Positions 18,653 through 27,942 are shown, counted from the first letter of the stretch. The stretch is 64,000 nucleotides of DNA from Aurantiacibacter aquimixticola (GCF_003605475.1 NZ_RAHX01000001.1:744001-808000), one strand, 5' to 3'. Notes: generated from the sequence alone by a model not told the origin. Made by a program: numbers and translations.

Positions 18653-19455
18653 CGAAGATTGCCTTTCATCTGCCACCAGTCGGGATGGTCGGCGGCCAAG
18701 GTTTGCGCTGCCTTATCGCGGACGGAGGAATCTTCAAACAACGCAAAACACGTCGCCCCGCTGCCGGACATTTCGGCGAGCCAAGGCTTTTGCGCCTCGA
18801 GTGCCGCGAGCACGTCAGCGATGGCCGGGCAGAGCGAAATGGCAGGTGCGCGCAGATCGTTGCGCCCGGCGCGGGTAATCTCGCTGACCTGGCCTTCGGG
18901 CAAAGCCCCCCGGTCCTTCCCGTCCCACGCGGCGAAGATCGGCCCAGTGGCAAGCGGAATGCGCGGATTGATGAGCAAGACCGCCATGCCCGTCAGATCG
19001 CTTTTAACAGGCTGCAATTCCGTGCCGGTGCCGCGCCCGATGCAAGTAAGGCTCTCGACACAGGCAGGCACATCCGCACCCAGCCGCGCCGCACGTTCGC
19101 GCCAGTCGTCGGGCAGGCCATACCGATCGCGGATGATGCGAAACACAGCGCCCGCATCGGCAGAACCGCCGCCCAACCCCGCCGCGACGGGCAGGTTTTT
19201 TTCCAGCGCAATGGCGAGCCCATCGGGTCGCGGCAGCGCAGTGAGCGCGTGCATGACGATATTGTCGAAGGGGTTATCGAGCGCGGTCGCGAATTCGCCA
19301 ACTGTCGTCAGCGTATCGGCGTCCGCCGATGCCGCACCGAGCGTGTCACCGGCATCGACGAAAGCGAAAAGCGTCTCCAGTGCATGATAGCCATCGTCCC
19401 GCAGCCCGCGAACATGCAGGGCAAGGTTGATCTTGGCGTAGGCGGTTTCGCGCAT
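18649..19455 (-). CDS. ispE: 4-diphosphocytidyl-2-C-methyl-D-erythritol kinase
   Basis: A 268-residue GHMP kinase of the MEP isoprenoid pathway, phosphorylating CDP-ME. The N-terminus AYAKINLALHVRGLRDDGYH and the ATP loop LPVAAGLGGGSADAG are diagnostic. ATG at 19455 has GGAGAGGA nine bases upstream; an upstream in-frame extension of 20 codons is not family-like. It opens the minus-strand run that continues through the amidohydrolase and ilvD. Confidence 0.96.
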   Translation of the reverse strand: MRETAYAKINLALHVRGLRDDGYHALETLFAFVDAGDTLGAASADADTLTTVGEFATALDNPFDNIVMHALTALPRPDGLAIALEKNLPVAAGLGGGSADAGAVFRIIRDRYGLPDDWRERAARLGADVPACVESLTCIGRGTGTELQPVKSDLTGMAVLLINPRIPLATGPIFAAWDGKDRGALPEGQVSEITRAGRNDLRAPAISLCPAIADVLAALEAQKPWLAEMSGSGATCFALFEDSSVRDKAAQTLAADHPDWWQMKGNLR

Positions 19456-19529
19456 CAGATCCTCTCCGGAACGGAAAGAGGGACCATCCGCAGGATAGTG
19501 GAGAGGCACCGGCACATAGCGCGATGGTG

Positions 19530-19583
19530 AAGGTGCCCCTCCACCACGCTTCGCGTGGTCCCCCTCCCCCGATGGGGGAGGAT
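19530..19583. repeat. Double-hairpin palindromic element (REP-like)
   Basis: Two adjacent perfect hairpins fill the gap between ispE and the ETF-QO gene: ACCACGC-TTC-GCGTGGT (19543-19559) and CCTCCCCC-GAT-GGGGGAGG (19563-19581). From memory, near-identical CCACCACGCTTCGCGTGGTC elements are scattered through sphingomonad genomes, so this is probably a dispersed element. It may also end or insulate transcription of the ETF-QO mRNA. Confidence 0.6.
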
Positions 19584-19591
19584 ATTACGCA

Positions 19592-21241
19592 TCACATATT
19601 CGGATAATTCGGCCCGCCGCCGCCTTCGGGCGTGGTCCATTCGATGTTCTGGTTCGGATCCTTGATATCGCAAGTCTTGCAGTGGACGCAGTTCTGCGCG
19701 TTGATCTGGAATTTCGGCTCCTGCCCTTCCTCAATCAGCCACTCATAGACACCCGCCGGGCAGTAGCGCGTCGAGGGGCCGGCGTAGACCTCCAACTCGC
19801 TTTCGCGCTGCAATTCCAGATCCCGCACTTTCAAATGGTTGCGCTGATCCTCGGCATGGTTGGTGAAGCTGTAGGAAACACTCGTCAGCCGGTCGAAGGT
19901 GATCTTCCCGTCGGGCTTGGGATAATCGATCGGCTTGTGCAGGTCCGCGCGCTGCAATTCCTCGTAATCGCGATGATGGCCCATTTCGGGAAAGATGCCG
20001 ATCTTCAGCTGGCGCATCCACATGTCGATACCCGCGAGCACCGTGCCGACATCGCCGCCGAACTTGGCAACGAGCGGCTGTGCGTTCTTTACCTTCTTGA
20101 GCTCGGTCGCGATCCAGCTTTCGCGCAAATTGGCCTCATAATCGGCAAGCTCGGTGTGCTCCGCGCTCTCGCCGATCGCCTTCGCGACGCTCTCGGCGGC
20201 GAGCATACCGCTTTTCATCGCGGTGTGGCTGCCCTTGATGCGCGGCACGTTCACGAAGCCCGCCGCGCAACCGATCAGCGCACCGCCGGGGAAGGCCAGC
20301 TTGGGAATACTCTGCCAGCCGCCCTCGTTGATCGCGCGCGCACCGTAAGCAACGCGGGTTCCGCCTTCGAGATATTCGCGGATCGCGGGATGCTGCTTCC
20401 AGCGCTGGAATTCCTGGAAGGGCGAGACGTAGGGGTTCTTGTAATCGAGCGCCGTGACGAAGCCCAAAGCGACTTGGCCGTTGGCCTGATGGTAAAGGAA
20501 GCCACCGCCCCAGGTGTCACTTTCCGAGAGCGGCCAGCCCTGCGTGTGCAGAACACGGCCCGGGACATGCTTGGCAGGATCGATGTCCCACAATTCCTTG
20601 ATGCCGAGGCCGTAGACCTGCGGCTCGCAATTCGCCTCGAGGTCGAAGCGTTCCTTCATCTTCTTGGTGAGATTGCCGCGCGCGCCTTCGGCGAAGAGCG
20701 TATATTTGGCGTGGATTTCCATGCCCGGCTGGTAATCCGGCTTGTGCGATCCATCGGCGGCGACGCCCATGTCCTGCGTCACCACGCCGGTCACCGCGCC
20801 GCTGTCATCGAACATCACTTCGGATGCCGGGAAGCCGGGGAAGACCATGACGCCCAGCGCCTCGGCCTGTTCGCCCAGCCAGCGGGTCTGGTTGGCGAGC
20901 GAGCCGGTGTAGCAGCCATCGTTCGACATGAAGGGCGGCATCATCAGATGCGGCAACTCGAACTTGCCGTTTTTAGAGAGCATGTAATGCAGGTTCTCGG
21001 TGACGGGGGTTTCCGCCATCGGGCAGTCCATCTCCCGCCAATTGGGCAGAAGCTCGTCCAGCGCCTTGGGATCGACCACTGCGCCCGAAAGGATATGCGC
21101 TCCGATCTCGGAGCCCTTTTCGAGCACGACGACCTCGAGCTCTTCCTTCAGCTGCTTCAGCCGGATCGCCGCGGCCATGCCGGCGACCCCGCCGCCCACG
21201 ATCACGACATCGACGGGCATCGATTCCCGTTCGCTCATCAT
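19592..21241 (-). CDS. Electron-transfer flavoprotein-ubiquinone oxidoreductase
   Basis: A 549-residue inner-membrane flavoprotein passing electrons from ETF to ubiquinone. The FAD-binding motif is VVIVGGGVAGMAAA near residues 11-24. The C-terminal ferredoxin segment has NCVHCKTC and a following Cys lost to DPNQNIEW-type spacing, as in the family's [4Fe-4S] domain. Two consecutive ATGs (21241 and 21238) could start it; GGGATGA precedes. It is transcribed alone, divergent from the next gene across 82 bp. Confidence 0.95.
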   Translation of the reverse strand: MMSERESMPVDVVIVGGGVAGMAAAIRLKQLKEELEVVVLEKGSEIGAHILSGAVVDPKALDELLPNWREMDCPMAETPVTENLHYMLSKNGKFELPHLMMPPFMSNDGCYTGSLANQTRWLGEQAEALGVMVFPGFPASEVMFDDSGAVTGVVTQDMGVAADGSHKPDYQPGMEIHAKYTLFAEGARGNLTKKMKERFDLEANCEPQVYGLGIKELWDIDPAKHVPGRVLHTQGWPLSESDTWGGGFLYHQANGQVALGFVTALDYKNPYVSPFQEFQRWKQHPAIREYLEGGTRVAYGARAINEGGWQSIPKLAFPGGALIGCAAGFVNVPRIKGSHTAMKSGMLAAESVAKAIGESAEHTELADYEANLRESWIATELKKVKNAQPLVAKFGGDVGTVLAGIDMWMRQLKIGIFPEMGHHRDYEELQRADLHKPIDYPKPDGKITFDRLTSVSYSFTNHAEDQRNHLKVRDLELQRESELEVYAGPSTRYCPAGVYEWLIEEGQEPKFQINAQNCVHCKTCDIKDPNQNIEWTTPEGGGGPNYPNM

Positions 21242-21323
21242 TTCATCCCGTTTTGCGAAAGTTGCATTGCAAGGGCACTTGCGTGCTGCCCCGTTGCAGG
21301 TCAAGACCGGCCTTGGTCCCAGA

Positions 21324-22049
21324 ATGGAAAATCGCAGCGATATTTCCCTTGCCGAACAATACGCCGCCACCCTCGACTGGTGGCGCGATGCGGGCGTGGA
21401 TCAGGACTTCGGCGACGAGGCCACCAACTGGTTGGCGGATCCGGAAAAGCCCAAGCCACGGGCGATGGCGGCGTCTGCTGCCGAAGCGCCACAGCCCGAG
21501 GCCGAGCCGGCAATCTCGCCCGAGACGTTGCCGACCGACCTCGCCGCATTTCGCGAATGGTGGGTTTCGCCCGACAGCCCCCTGCCCGCCGCGCCCGGCC
21601 CAAGGATTGCGCCACGCGGCGAAGCCGGGGCGGAACTGATGATGGTGGTCCCGATGCCGGAAGCCGATGACGACGACACGCTGCTGAGCGCCGCGCAGGG
21701 CAAGCTGATCTCCAATATCGCCCGCGCGTCAGGCCACTCCACCGATGCGACCTACATAGCGTCAGCCCTGCCTGGGCACATGCCGTTGCCGGACTGGGCG
21801 GCTCTGGGCAGCGATGGTCTTGGCAATGCGGTGCGGCGCCATGTCGAACTCGTCAAACCGAAGCGCGTCATCGTCTTCGGCAGCGCGCTGCCCGCCCTGC
21901 TCGGCCATGATGCCGCTGCTGCACCTGAATCCTTCACCGCAATCGGCGACGTTCCCGCGCTCGCCACTTTCGCTCCCGACCGTTTGCTCGGCCACGCGCG
22001 GCAGCGCGCGCGGCTGTGGAATCGCCTGCTCGAATGGACCTCCGCATGA
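21324..22049 (+). CDS. Uracil-DNA-glycosylase-superfamily-like protein, probably inactive
   Basis: A 241-residue protein. The first 100 residues are Ala/Pro-rich linker-like sequence. The last 130 follow the layout of family 4/5 uracil-DNA glycosylases: a strand (ELMMVVPMP), a helix (LLSAAQGKLISNIARASG), then VELVKPKRVIVFGSALPALLGHD. The catalytic GEAPGxxED motif reads VPMPEADDD, the HPS motif reads FAPDRLL, and the iron-sulfur cysteines are absent. Probably a non-catalytic relative. Its stop overlaps the transglycosylase start (ATGA). Confidence 0.6.
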   Translation: MENRSDISLAEQYAATLDWWRDAGVDQDFGDEATNWLADPEKPKPRAMAASAAEAPQPEAEPAISPETLPTDLAAFREWWVSPDSPLPAAPGPRIAPRGEAGAELMMVVPMPEADDDDTLLSAAQGKLISNIARASGHSTDATYIASALPGHMPLPDWAALGSDGLGNAVRRHVELVKPKRVIVFGSALPALLGHDAAAAPESFTAIGDVPALATFAPDRLLGHARQRARLWNRLLEWTSA

Positions 22050-23809
22050 AACGCTTGCTGACCCTCTGCGCTCTTTCCCTGTCCCTCGCCGCACCCTCCT
22101 GGTCCGCCGCAAGCGCGCAGGACACGCGGACATATTTTTCCGGCCGGATCGGCGTGCAGGAAGTGCCGCAGCAGCTTTCTGCTGAGGAGCGGGCGCATTT
22201 CGTAGCGCTTTTCCGCGCGATCGAGCGGCAGGAATGGCAGACGGTGGAAAGCCTTATCGCGCAGCGGCCCGATGGCTTGCTGACCGATGTGGCGCGGGCG
22301 GAATATTACCTCCACGCGAACTCCCCCCGCGTCGAACTTCCCGCGTTGCAGGACTGGCTGCGCACCGGACGCAGTCTTCCCCAAGCCCCCCAAATCGCGC
22401 GTTTGAGCGTCACCCGCGGTGCCTATGAAGAACCCAGCCTGCCGTACATTCGCGACTTCCGACGTCAGAGCGTGATGCCCCGTCGCACACGCCCACGCAG
22501 CATCTCCGACGGCACGATGCCGGACAGTATCCGGGCCGATATTCTCGAACATATTTCCAACAGCGATCCCGATGGAGCGCGGCTTTTGCTGGATGGTGTC
22601 GACTCCCTTCTCAGCAGCGAAGCGAGGGCCGAATGGCGTCAGCGCGTCGCGTGGAGCTATTTCATCGAGAACCGCGATGCCGAAGCATTCGCGATCGCAC
22701 AAACGGTGGGCACCGGCAGCGGATCGTGGGTAGCGGAAGGCGACTGGACCGCGGGCCTTGCGGCATGGCGGCTCGGCGATTGCCAGGCGGCGGGCGATTA
22801 CTTCCAGCGGGCCGCCTCGGGCGCGTCCAGCCCCAATTTGCGCAGCGCCGCGCTGTATTGGGGATCGCGCGCAGCGATGCGATGCCGTCAGCCTGAACTT
22901 TCAAGCGCGCTGCTCAATTCCGCGGCGAATGACGATCGCACAATGTACGGTATGCTCGCCGCCGAACAGCTCGGTCGGCAATTGCCAGACCGGGTCGAGA
23001 GCGCCGACTTCACGCCGCAGGACTGGCAGGCGCTAGGCGATGAGCGCAATATTCGCATCGCCGTAGCCCTGTCGGAAATCGGCCAAGATGTGCTCGGCAG
23101 TCAGGTGCTGCTACACCAGGCTCGCATCGGCGATCCCGGCGATTACGAAGCGCTGTCCCGGCTCGCGCGAACACTCGGCTTCCCGCAGACCCAGCTGTAC
23201 ATGGCTTACAACGCTCCGAGCGGCGGAGAGGCGGACCCCGCTTCGCATTTCCCCGCGCCGAAGATCGCGCCGTATAATGGCTGGCGCGTCGATCCCGCTC
23301 TTGCCTTCGCGCATATCCTGCAGGAAAGCGCCTTCCGTCCCGACGCGACGAGCCCCGCCCAAGCACAGGGTCTGATGCAGATAACCCCGATCACCGTGCG
23401 CCAACACGCTCCTTCGCTAGGCGTCAGCGCGAGCGCGGTGAATATCTACGATCCTGCAACCAACCTCGCATTCGGCCAGCGCAATCTGGAGATGCTGCGC
23501 GACGATCCCACCACTCAGGGGCGGCTGCCGGTCATCATGGCGGCTTACAATGCCGGCATGACACCTATTCGCAGATGGGAGCAGGAAATCGACGATCGCG
23601 GTGACCCGCTGCTCTATATGGAAGCGATTCCTTATTGGGAAACGCGCGGTTACGTTTCCATCGTGATGCGCAATTACTGGATGTATGAGCGGCAGGCGAA
23701 CGCGGCATCTCCCAGTCGCATGGCGCTGGCGCAGAATGGCTGGCCGCTCTTCCCGGACGGCACCGCGCCGACGCAAGGCCGCGTCTACATGTCGACCGAG
23801 CAGCGTTGA
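22046..23809 (+). CDS. Soluble lytic murein transglycosylase
   Basis: A 587-residue exported enzyme with a Sec signal peptide (MKRLLTLCALSLSLAAPSWSAASA). A long alpha-superhelical N-terminal region is followed by a C-terminal SLT domain with the catalytic glutamate in FAHILQESAFRPDA, then GLMQIT and the downstream AYNAGMTPIRRW. It cleaves peptidoglycan glycan strands in the periplasm with 1,6-anhydroMurNAc formation. Its product would feed the AmgK-MurU recycling enzymes encoded later in this window. ATG at 22046 overlaps the previous stop. Confidence 0.92.
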   Translation: MKRLLTLCALSLSLAAPSWSAASAQDTRTYFSGRIGVQEVPQQLSAEERAHFVALFRAIERQEWQTVESLIAQRPDGLLTDVARAEYYLHANSPRVELPALQDWLRTGRSLPQAPQIARLSVTRGAYEEPSLPYIRDFRRQSVMPRRTRPRSISDGTMPDSIRADILEHISNSDPDGARLLLDGVDSLLSSEARAEWRQRVAWSYFIENRDAEAFAIAQTVGTGSGSWVAEGDWTAGLAAWRLGDCQAAGDYFQRAASGASSPNLRSAALYWGSRAAMRCRQPELSSALLNSAANDDRTMYGMLAAEQLGRQLPDRVESADFTPQDWQALGDERNIRIAVALSEIGQDVLGSQVLLHQARIGDPGDYEALSRLARTLGFPQTQLYMAYNAPSGGEADPASHFPAPKIAPYNGWRVDPALAFAHILQESAFRPDATSPAQAQGLMQITPITVRQHAPSLGVSASAVNIYDPATNLAFGQRNLEMLRDDPTTQGRLPVIMAAYNAGMTPIRRWEQEIDDRGDPLLYMEAIPYWETRGYVSIVMRNYWMYERQANAASPSRMALAQNGWPLFPDGTAPTQGRVYMSTEQR

Positions 23810-24336
23810 TGGCAATCGATGAGAGCCGCACTTTCGTACCGCTTCACATCGCGCTACTGACCGTCTCCGACACACGAACGCCGGACGACGATACGTCGGG
23901 TGACATCCTTGCCGATTGCATCGAAACGGCAGGCCATGCACTGGTTCACCGCGCAATCGTTGCGGACGATGCGGATCTGCTTGAGATAACGCTCAGAGAG
24001 TGGATTGCAGACGAAAGCGTCGATGCAATCATCTCTACAGGCGGCACGGGCTTGACGGGCCGCGACGTGACCCCGGAAGCGCTCGATCGGGTTAAGACCA
24101 AGAACATTCCCGGTTTCGGCGAACTGTTTCGCTGGGTGAGCTACGAGACGATCGGCACATCGACGATGCAGTCTCGCGCCTGCGCGGCGCTTGCCGATGA
24201 CACCTATATCTTCGCTCTCCCAGGTTCGAACGGCGCGGTGAAGGATGGGTGGGGCCGGATCCTAGCCGAGCAGCTCGACAGCCGCAATCGTCCCTGCAAT
24301 TTTGTCGATCTGATGCCGCGCCTTCGCGAACGGTAG
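23809..24336 (+). CDS. moaB: Molybdenum cofactor biosynthesis protein B
   Basis: A 175-residue MoaB/MogA-type adenylyltransferase of molybdopterin synthesis. The hallmark [16 protein letters not shown] is intact, followed by PGFGELFR and the C-terminal [13 protein letters not shown]. The ATG at 23809 overlaps the transglycosylase TGA by one base (TGATG), so translation is probably coupled. No other moa genes are in view. Confidence 0.93.
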   Translation: MAIDESRTFVPLHIALLTVSDTRTPDDDTSGDILADCIETAGHALVHRAIVADDADLLEITLREWIADESVDAIISTGGTGLTGRDVTPEALDRVKTKNIPGFGELFRWVSYETIGTSTMQSRACAALADDTYIFALPGSNGAVKDGWGRILAEQLDSRNRPCNFVDLMPRLRER

Positions 24337-24396
24337 GTCACTTCGCCGGAACAGCGCCGGGCAGATCGCGTTGCCTCCTGAAATCAGGGGGAAAAT

Positions 24397-25431
24397 TTGC
24401 CCGATATTGCCGGTCTCGATACGACGATGTTGCTGCTGCTGTTCGGAGGCGCAGCAGTGCTCATCGCCTGGTTCGGCAGCAAGATGGCGGGGATCGCCGA
24501 CATCCTCGCAGACCGGACGGGCCTTGGGGAGGCGCTGATCGGTTCGGTGCTGCTCGGCGCGGGCACCAGCATTTCGGGCATTGTAACATCGATCAGCACC
24601 GCATCCGGCGGCGCGCCGGAGCTGGCGGTATCCAATGCTCTTGGTGGGATCGCGGCGCAGACCATGTTTCTGGCCCTCGCCGATATCGGCTATCGCAAGG
24701 TCAATCTCGAACATGCGGGCGCGAGTGCTGTGAATCTCGGCCAGGCGACGATGCTGATAGTGCTGGTGACCATTCCGCTGCTCGCTTTCGCCGCGCCCCC
24801 GTTCGCGCCCTTCGGCATCCATCCCGTCACGCCGATCATGATCGGTGCTTATCTGATCGCTTTGCACAACGCCCATCGGATCAAGCTCGCGCCGATGTGG
24901 AAACCTGAGAAAACGGCAGAAACCCGCTCCGAAGACGACGATCAGGAACACGATCCGCGCAGCACGCTGGTGCTGGCACTTTCCTTCGCCGGACTGGTCG
25001 CAATCGTCGGATCATGCGGCTGGGTCGTCGGAGAGACCGGGCTCGCGCTGTCCGAGAGGCTCGGTATTTCGCAAGGCGTTGTCGGCGCGCTGGGGACGGC
25101 GGTGGTTACCTCGCTGCCTGAACTCGTCACCACCATCGCCGCTGTTCGCGCAGGCGCTCTGCAACTGGCAATCGGCGGGATCATCGGCGGCAACATGTTC
25201 GATGCGCTCTTCCTCGCCGCTAGCGACATCGCTTATCGCGACGGCAGCATCTATCACGCCATCAGCGAACGGAGCCTGTTCTGGCTCGCGATCGTCATCG
25301 TCATGACCGCAATTCTGTTGATCGGTTTGTTGCGACGCGAAAAGCAGGGGCCGGGCGGCATCGGTTGGGAATCGGTCCTGCTCCTGGCCATTTGGCTCGG
25401 CGGCGCTGGCCTGCAGGTAAGCCTCGGCTGA
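24397..25431 (+). CDS. Calcium/sodium antiporter (CaCA family)
   Basis: A 344-residue inner-membrane antiporter with two Na_Ca_ex domains and about ten hydrophobic segments. The alpha-repeats are visible as GAGTSISGIVTSIST in the first half and VVTSLPELVTTIAAV plus GGIIGGNMFDALF in the second. A charged cytoplasmic loop (EKTAETRSEDDDQEHD) separates the halves. The start is probably TTG at 24397, because AGGGGG lies about seven bases upstream; the next ATG (24427) would cut into the first membrane helix. The first alpha-repeat lacks the usual acidic residue, which may affect ion selectivity. Confidence 0.88.
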   Translation: MPDIAGLDTTMLLLLFGGAAVLIAWFGSKMAGIADILADRTGLGEALIGSVLLGAGTSISGIVTSISTASGGAPELAVSNALGGIAAQTMFLALADIGYRKVNLEHAGASAVNLGQATMLIVLVTIPLLAFAAPPFAPFGIHPVTPIMIGAYLIALHNAHRIKLAPMWKPEKTAETRSEDDDQEHDPRSTLVLALSFAGLVAIVGSCGWVVGETGLALSERLGISQGVVGALGTAVVTSLPELVTTIAAVRAGALQLAIGGIIGGNMFDALFLAASDIAYRDGSIYHAISERSLFWLAIVIVMTAILLIGLLRREKQGPGGIGWESVLLLAIWLGGAGLQVSLG

Positions 25432-25472
25432 TCAGACTTGTCGCGCGGCGACGCTTGTTCTATTAATGTTCC

Positions 25473-26555
25473 GTGAGCAATACGCACATTCCAATTAAGG
25501 GTCGCGGCGCGCAGTCGGCGGCGACACCGCAGCGTTTCGGGCTGGCGGAGCGCGCGACAGATGGCGATTGGCGCGATGCGATGGAGGCGCTGGACGGACC
25601 GCCGATCAAACTACGAACGACGGTTACGGAAGAGCGGCCCAAAACCATTCTCTCCTTTAACCAGTCGCCGGATATCGCCTTTGATCGTTCGGTAAATGCC
25701 TATCGTGGCTGCGAGCACGGCTGCGTCTATTGTTTCGCCCGCCCTACGCATGCCTATCACGATCTCTCGCCCGGCCTCGATTTCGAAACCAAGCTGTTTG
25801 CGAAGCCGGATGCGGCGCGTTTGTTGCGCGAAACCCTTTCCCGCCCGAAATACCGTCCCCGCCCCATTGCGATGGGCACCAATACCGATCCGTATCAGCC
25901 CATAGAGGATCGCTACCGCATAACACGCGAAATGCTCGAAGTGCTGCGCGACGCGCGTCATCCGGTGACGATCACGACGAAGTCGGATCGCGTATTGCGC
26001 GATATCGACATCCTGGCGGACATGGCAGGAATGAATCTGGTCGCGGTCGCCATTTCGGTGACCAGTCTCGACCCCCGCCTGTCGGGTAAACTCGAACCGC
26101 GCGCCGCTGCGCCCGCCAAACGTCTAGCTGCTCTGGGCGAGCTGGCGACGGCCGGAGTGCCAACGCATTGCTCCATCGCGCCGGTGATCCCGGCCATCAC
26201 CGACGAATTCATGGAAGAGATCATCCAACACGCTGCTCGCCAAGGCGTCAGCAGTGTCGGCTGGATCCCGCTCCGCCTACCCCATGAAGTATCCCCGCTG
26301 TTTCGCGAATGGCTCGGCGTGCATTTTCCGGAGCGTGCGGGCAAGGTCATGAGCATCGTGCGATCCATCCGCAGCGGGAAGGACAACGACCCGCAATTTT
26401 TCTCCCGCTTGCGACCGATAGGCGTCTGGGCGGAGCTCTTCCGGGCGCGTTTTCGGATTGCCTGCCGCAGGGCCGGTATCGAAAAAATGCGTTTCGAGCT
26501 CGAGGTAGGGCATTTCCGACGACCGGGAGCCGAAGGACAACTGCGACTTTTTTGA
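25473..26555 (+). CDS. PA0069-family radical SAM protein
   Basis: A 360-residue radical SAM enzyme. The [4Fe-4S]/SAM motif is CEHGCVYC (C80, C84, C87), preceded by the family's SFNQSPDIAFDRSVNAYRG. The family N-terminus PIKGRGAQ is present, which supports the GTG start at 25473 even though no good ribosome binding site is visible. The family is related to spore photoproduct lyase-like DNA repair proteins by sequence only; its reaction is not known. It is the last gene of the plus-strand run. Confidence 0.92.
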   Translation: MSNTHIPIKGRGAQSAATPQRFGLAERATDGDWRDAMEALDGPPIKLRTTVTEERPKTILSFNQSPDIAFDRSVNAYRGCEHGCVYCFARPTHAYHDLSPGLDFETKLFAKPDAARLLRETLSRPKYRPRPIAMGTNTDPYQPIEDRYRITREMLEVLRDARHPVTITTKSDRVLRDIDILADMAGMNLVAVAISVTSLDPRLSGKLEPRAAAPAKRLAALGELATAGVPTHCSIAPVIPAITDEFMEEIIQHAARQGVSSVGWIPLRLPHEVSPLFREWLGVHFPERAGKVMSIVRSIRSGKDNDPQFFSRLRPIGVWAELFRARFRIACRRAGIEKMRFELEVGHFRRPGAEGQLRLF

Positions 26556-26602
26556 AACTATCGCGAAGAAAGAGGCGAAAACCGCTAAGCGCTTGCTTCG
26601 CA

Positions 26603-26631
26603 TTGTCACGAAGCTCGGCTAGCCCTAATGG
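26603..26631 (+). promoter_or_regulatory. Candidate sigma-70 promoter of the OmpA-like gene
   Basis: TTGTCA (26603-26608) and TAATGG (26626-26631) are separated by 17 bp, about 50 bp before the OmpA-like start. The -10 element is weak. The gene stands alone in a 125-bp gap and needs its own promoter. Confidence 0.35.
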
Positions 26632-26680
26632 CCAGCCTAGAAACCGATTCGCAGATCATTGAATGTTAGGGGATACTTGC

Positions 26681-27832
26681 ATGAGGAAGTTGACGACCGC
26701 ACTGATGAGCGCAACCGCGCTCGCAGCAACGCCAGCGATCGCTCAGGACGATAGCGGCTTTTACATTGGCCTCGGCGCAGGTGTCGTAGCGCCTGAAGAT
26801 GTCGATTTTGGTCTCGATGACGCTGTCATTGTCGCGGAAGGCGATTTCGGATGGGAAGCCGAGGGCGTGATCGGGTACGATACCGGTCCAATCCGCTTCG
26901 AAATCGAAGGCGCTTACAAGAATTTTGACTTCGATCGCATCGAAGCGAATGATGTCGGCATCCCGGTCAATGATCGCTTCGACGGCGAACTCGACGATCT
27001 GTTCTTCGACGATGCGGAAACTCTGAATGGCGAAGGTGTCATCTGGAGCGGTATGTTGAACGCGCTGTTGGATCTCGGCGGCGACGGCCGCGGCTTCGGC
27101 GTCGCCGTTGGTGGTGGTGTCGGCATTTCGAACGCCCGGATCGAAGGACTGCGCGCCTTCGATAACGATTACGGCTTCGTCGATGACAATGATGTGCATT
27201 TTGCATGGCAGGCCGTTGGCCAGATCTATGCTCCTTTGACCGATCGGATCGATGCTTCGCTGAAGTACAAGTTCCACAATGTGCCCGGCTTGGAGTTCGT
27301 CGACGATATCGATCGGCCTTTCGAGACGACCGTCTCGACGCACTCGCTGCTCGGCACCTTCATCTACAATTTTGGTGGCGCAGAGGCTCCGCCGCCTCCC
27401 CCGCCGCCGCCTCCGCCGCCGCCTCCCCCGCCGCCGCCTCCTCCTCCCCCGCCGCCCCCGCCGCCTCCGCCGCAGGCTGAGTGCAACACGGGCCCCTACA
27501 TCGTGTTCTTCGATTGGGATCAGAGCGACATCACGCCCGAGGCCGCAACCGTGCTGAACAGCGCCGTCACCGCCTATCGTGATTGCGGCACAGCCCGCGT
27601 CATGCTCGCCGGTCACACCGATACGTCGGGTCCGCGCGACTACAACATGGGCCTGGCAGAGCGTCGTAACGACTCCGTTCGCGCCTACATGACCAGCCGC
27701 GGTGTCCCGGGCACGCGCATCTCGAGCGAAGCCTTCGGTGAATCGGACCTCCGCGTACCGACCGCCGACGGTGTCCGCGAGCTGCAGAACCGCCGTGTGG
27801 AAGTGATGTACGGTCCGGGTTCGGGCATGTAA
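26681..27832 (+). CDS. OmpA-family outer-membrane protein with polyproline hinge
   Basis: A 383-residue porin-like protein. A signal peptide (MRKLTTALMSATALAATPAIAQ) precedes an eight-strand-type barrel (FYIGLGAGVVAPEDVDF ... LLGTFIYNFGG), then 28 consecutive prolines (residues 237-264), then an OmpA C-terminal peptidoglycan-binding domain with the VMLAGHTDTSG and GLAERRNDSVRAYM motifs. It anchors the outer membrane to peptidoglycan. AGGGGA precedes the ATG at 26681; a longer reading from 26663 would lack this. A strong terminator follows 23 bp after the stop. Confidence 0.95.
   Translation: MRKLTTALMSATALAATPAIAQDDSGFYIGLGAGVVAPEDVDFGLDDAVIVAEGDFGWEAEGVIGYDTGPIRFEIEGAYKNFDFDRIEANDVGIPVNDRFDGELDDLFFDDAETLNGEGVIWSGMLNALLDLGGDGRGFGVAVGGGVGISNARIEGLRAFDNDYGFVDDNDVHFAWQAVGQIYAPLTDRIDASLKYKFHNVPGLEFVDDIDRPFETTVSTHSLLGTFIYNFGGAEAPPPPPPPPPPPPPPPPPPPPPPPPPPPPQAECNTGPYIVFFDWDQSDITPEAATVLNSAVTAYRDCGTARVMLAGHTDTSGPRDYNMGLAERRNDSVRAYMTSRGVPGTRISSEAFGESDLRVPTADGVRELQNRRVEVMYGPGSGM
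27389..27472 (+). repeat. 28-codon polyproline tract (CCG/CCT/CCC)
   Basis: An uninterrupted run of 28 proline codons in mixed CCG, CCT and CCC usage inside the OmpA-like gene. The mixed codons make slippage less likely than in a pure repeat, but unequal recombination could still alter its length in frame. Ribosomes would need EF-P to cross it. Confidence 0.95.
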
Positions 27833-27855
27833 TCACGCCGCAAGGCTGACACAGA

Positions 27856-27891
27856 AAAAAGGGCCGGGAGATCGATCTCCCGGCCCTTTTT
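27856..27891. terminator. Bidirectional Rho-independent terminator
   Basis: A 36-bp perfect palindrome (centre between 27873 and 27874): five A, GGGCCGGGAGATC and its complement, five T. It lies between the OmpA-like stop and the dnaE stop and can terminate both convergent transcripts. Confidence 0.93.
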
Positions 27892-27942
27892 CTTTGGCGA
27901 AACAATTTTGGTGGGCCGCTTTAGAGCATCAGACAGATACCA

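Noticed and set aside
19682-21670. Long plus-strand frame antisense to the ETF-QO gene
   Set aside because: High GC gives long open antisense frames; the minus strand encodes a clear, full-length ETF-QO with cofactor motifs. The same applies to antisense frames over the GNAT/carrier genes (10449-12362) and secA (48981-51065).
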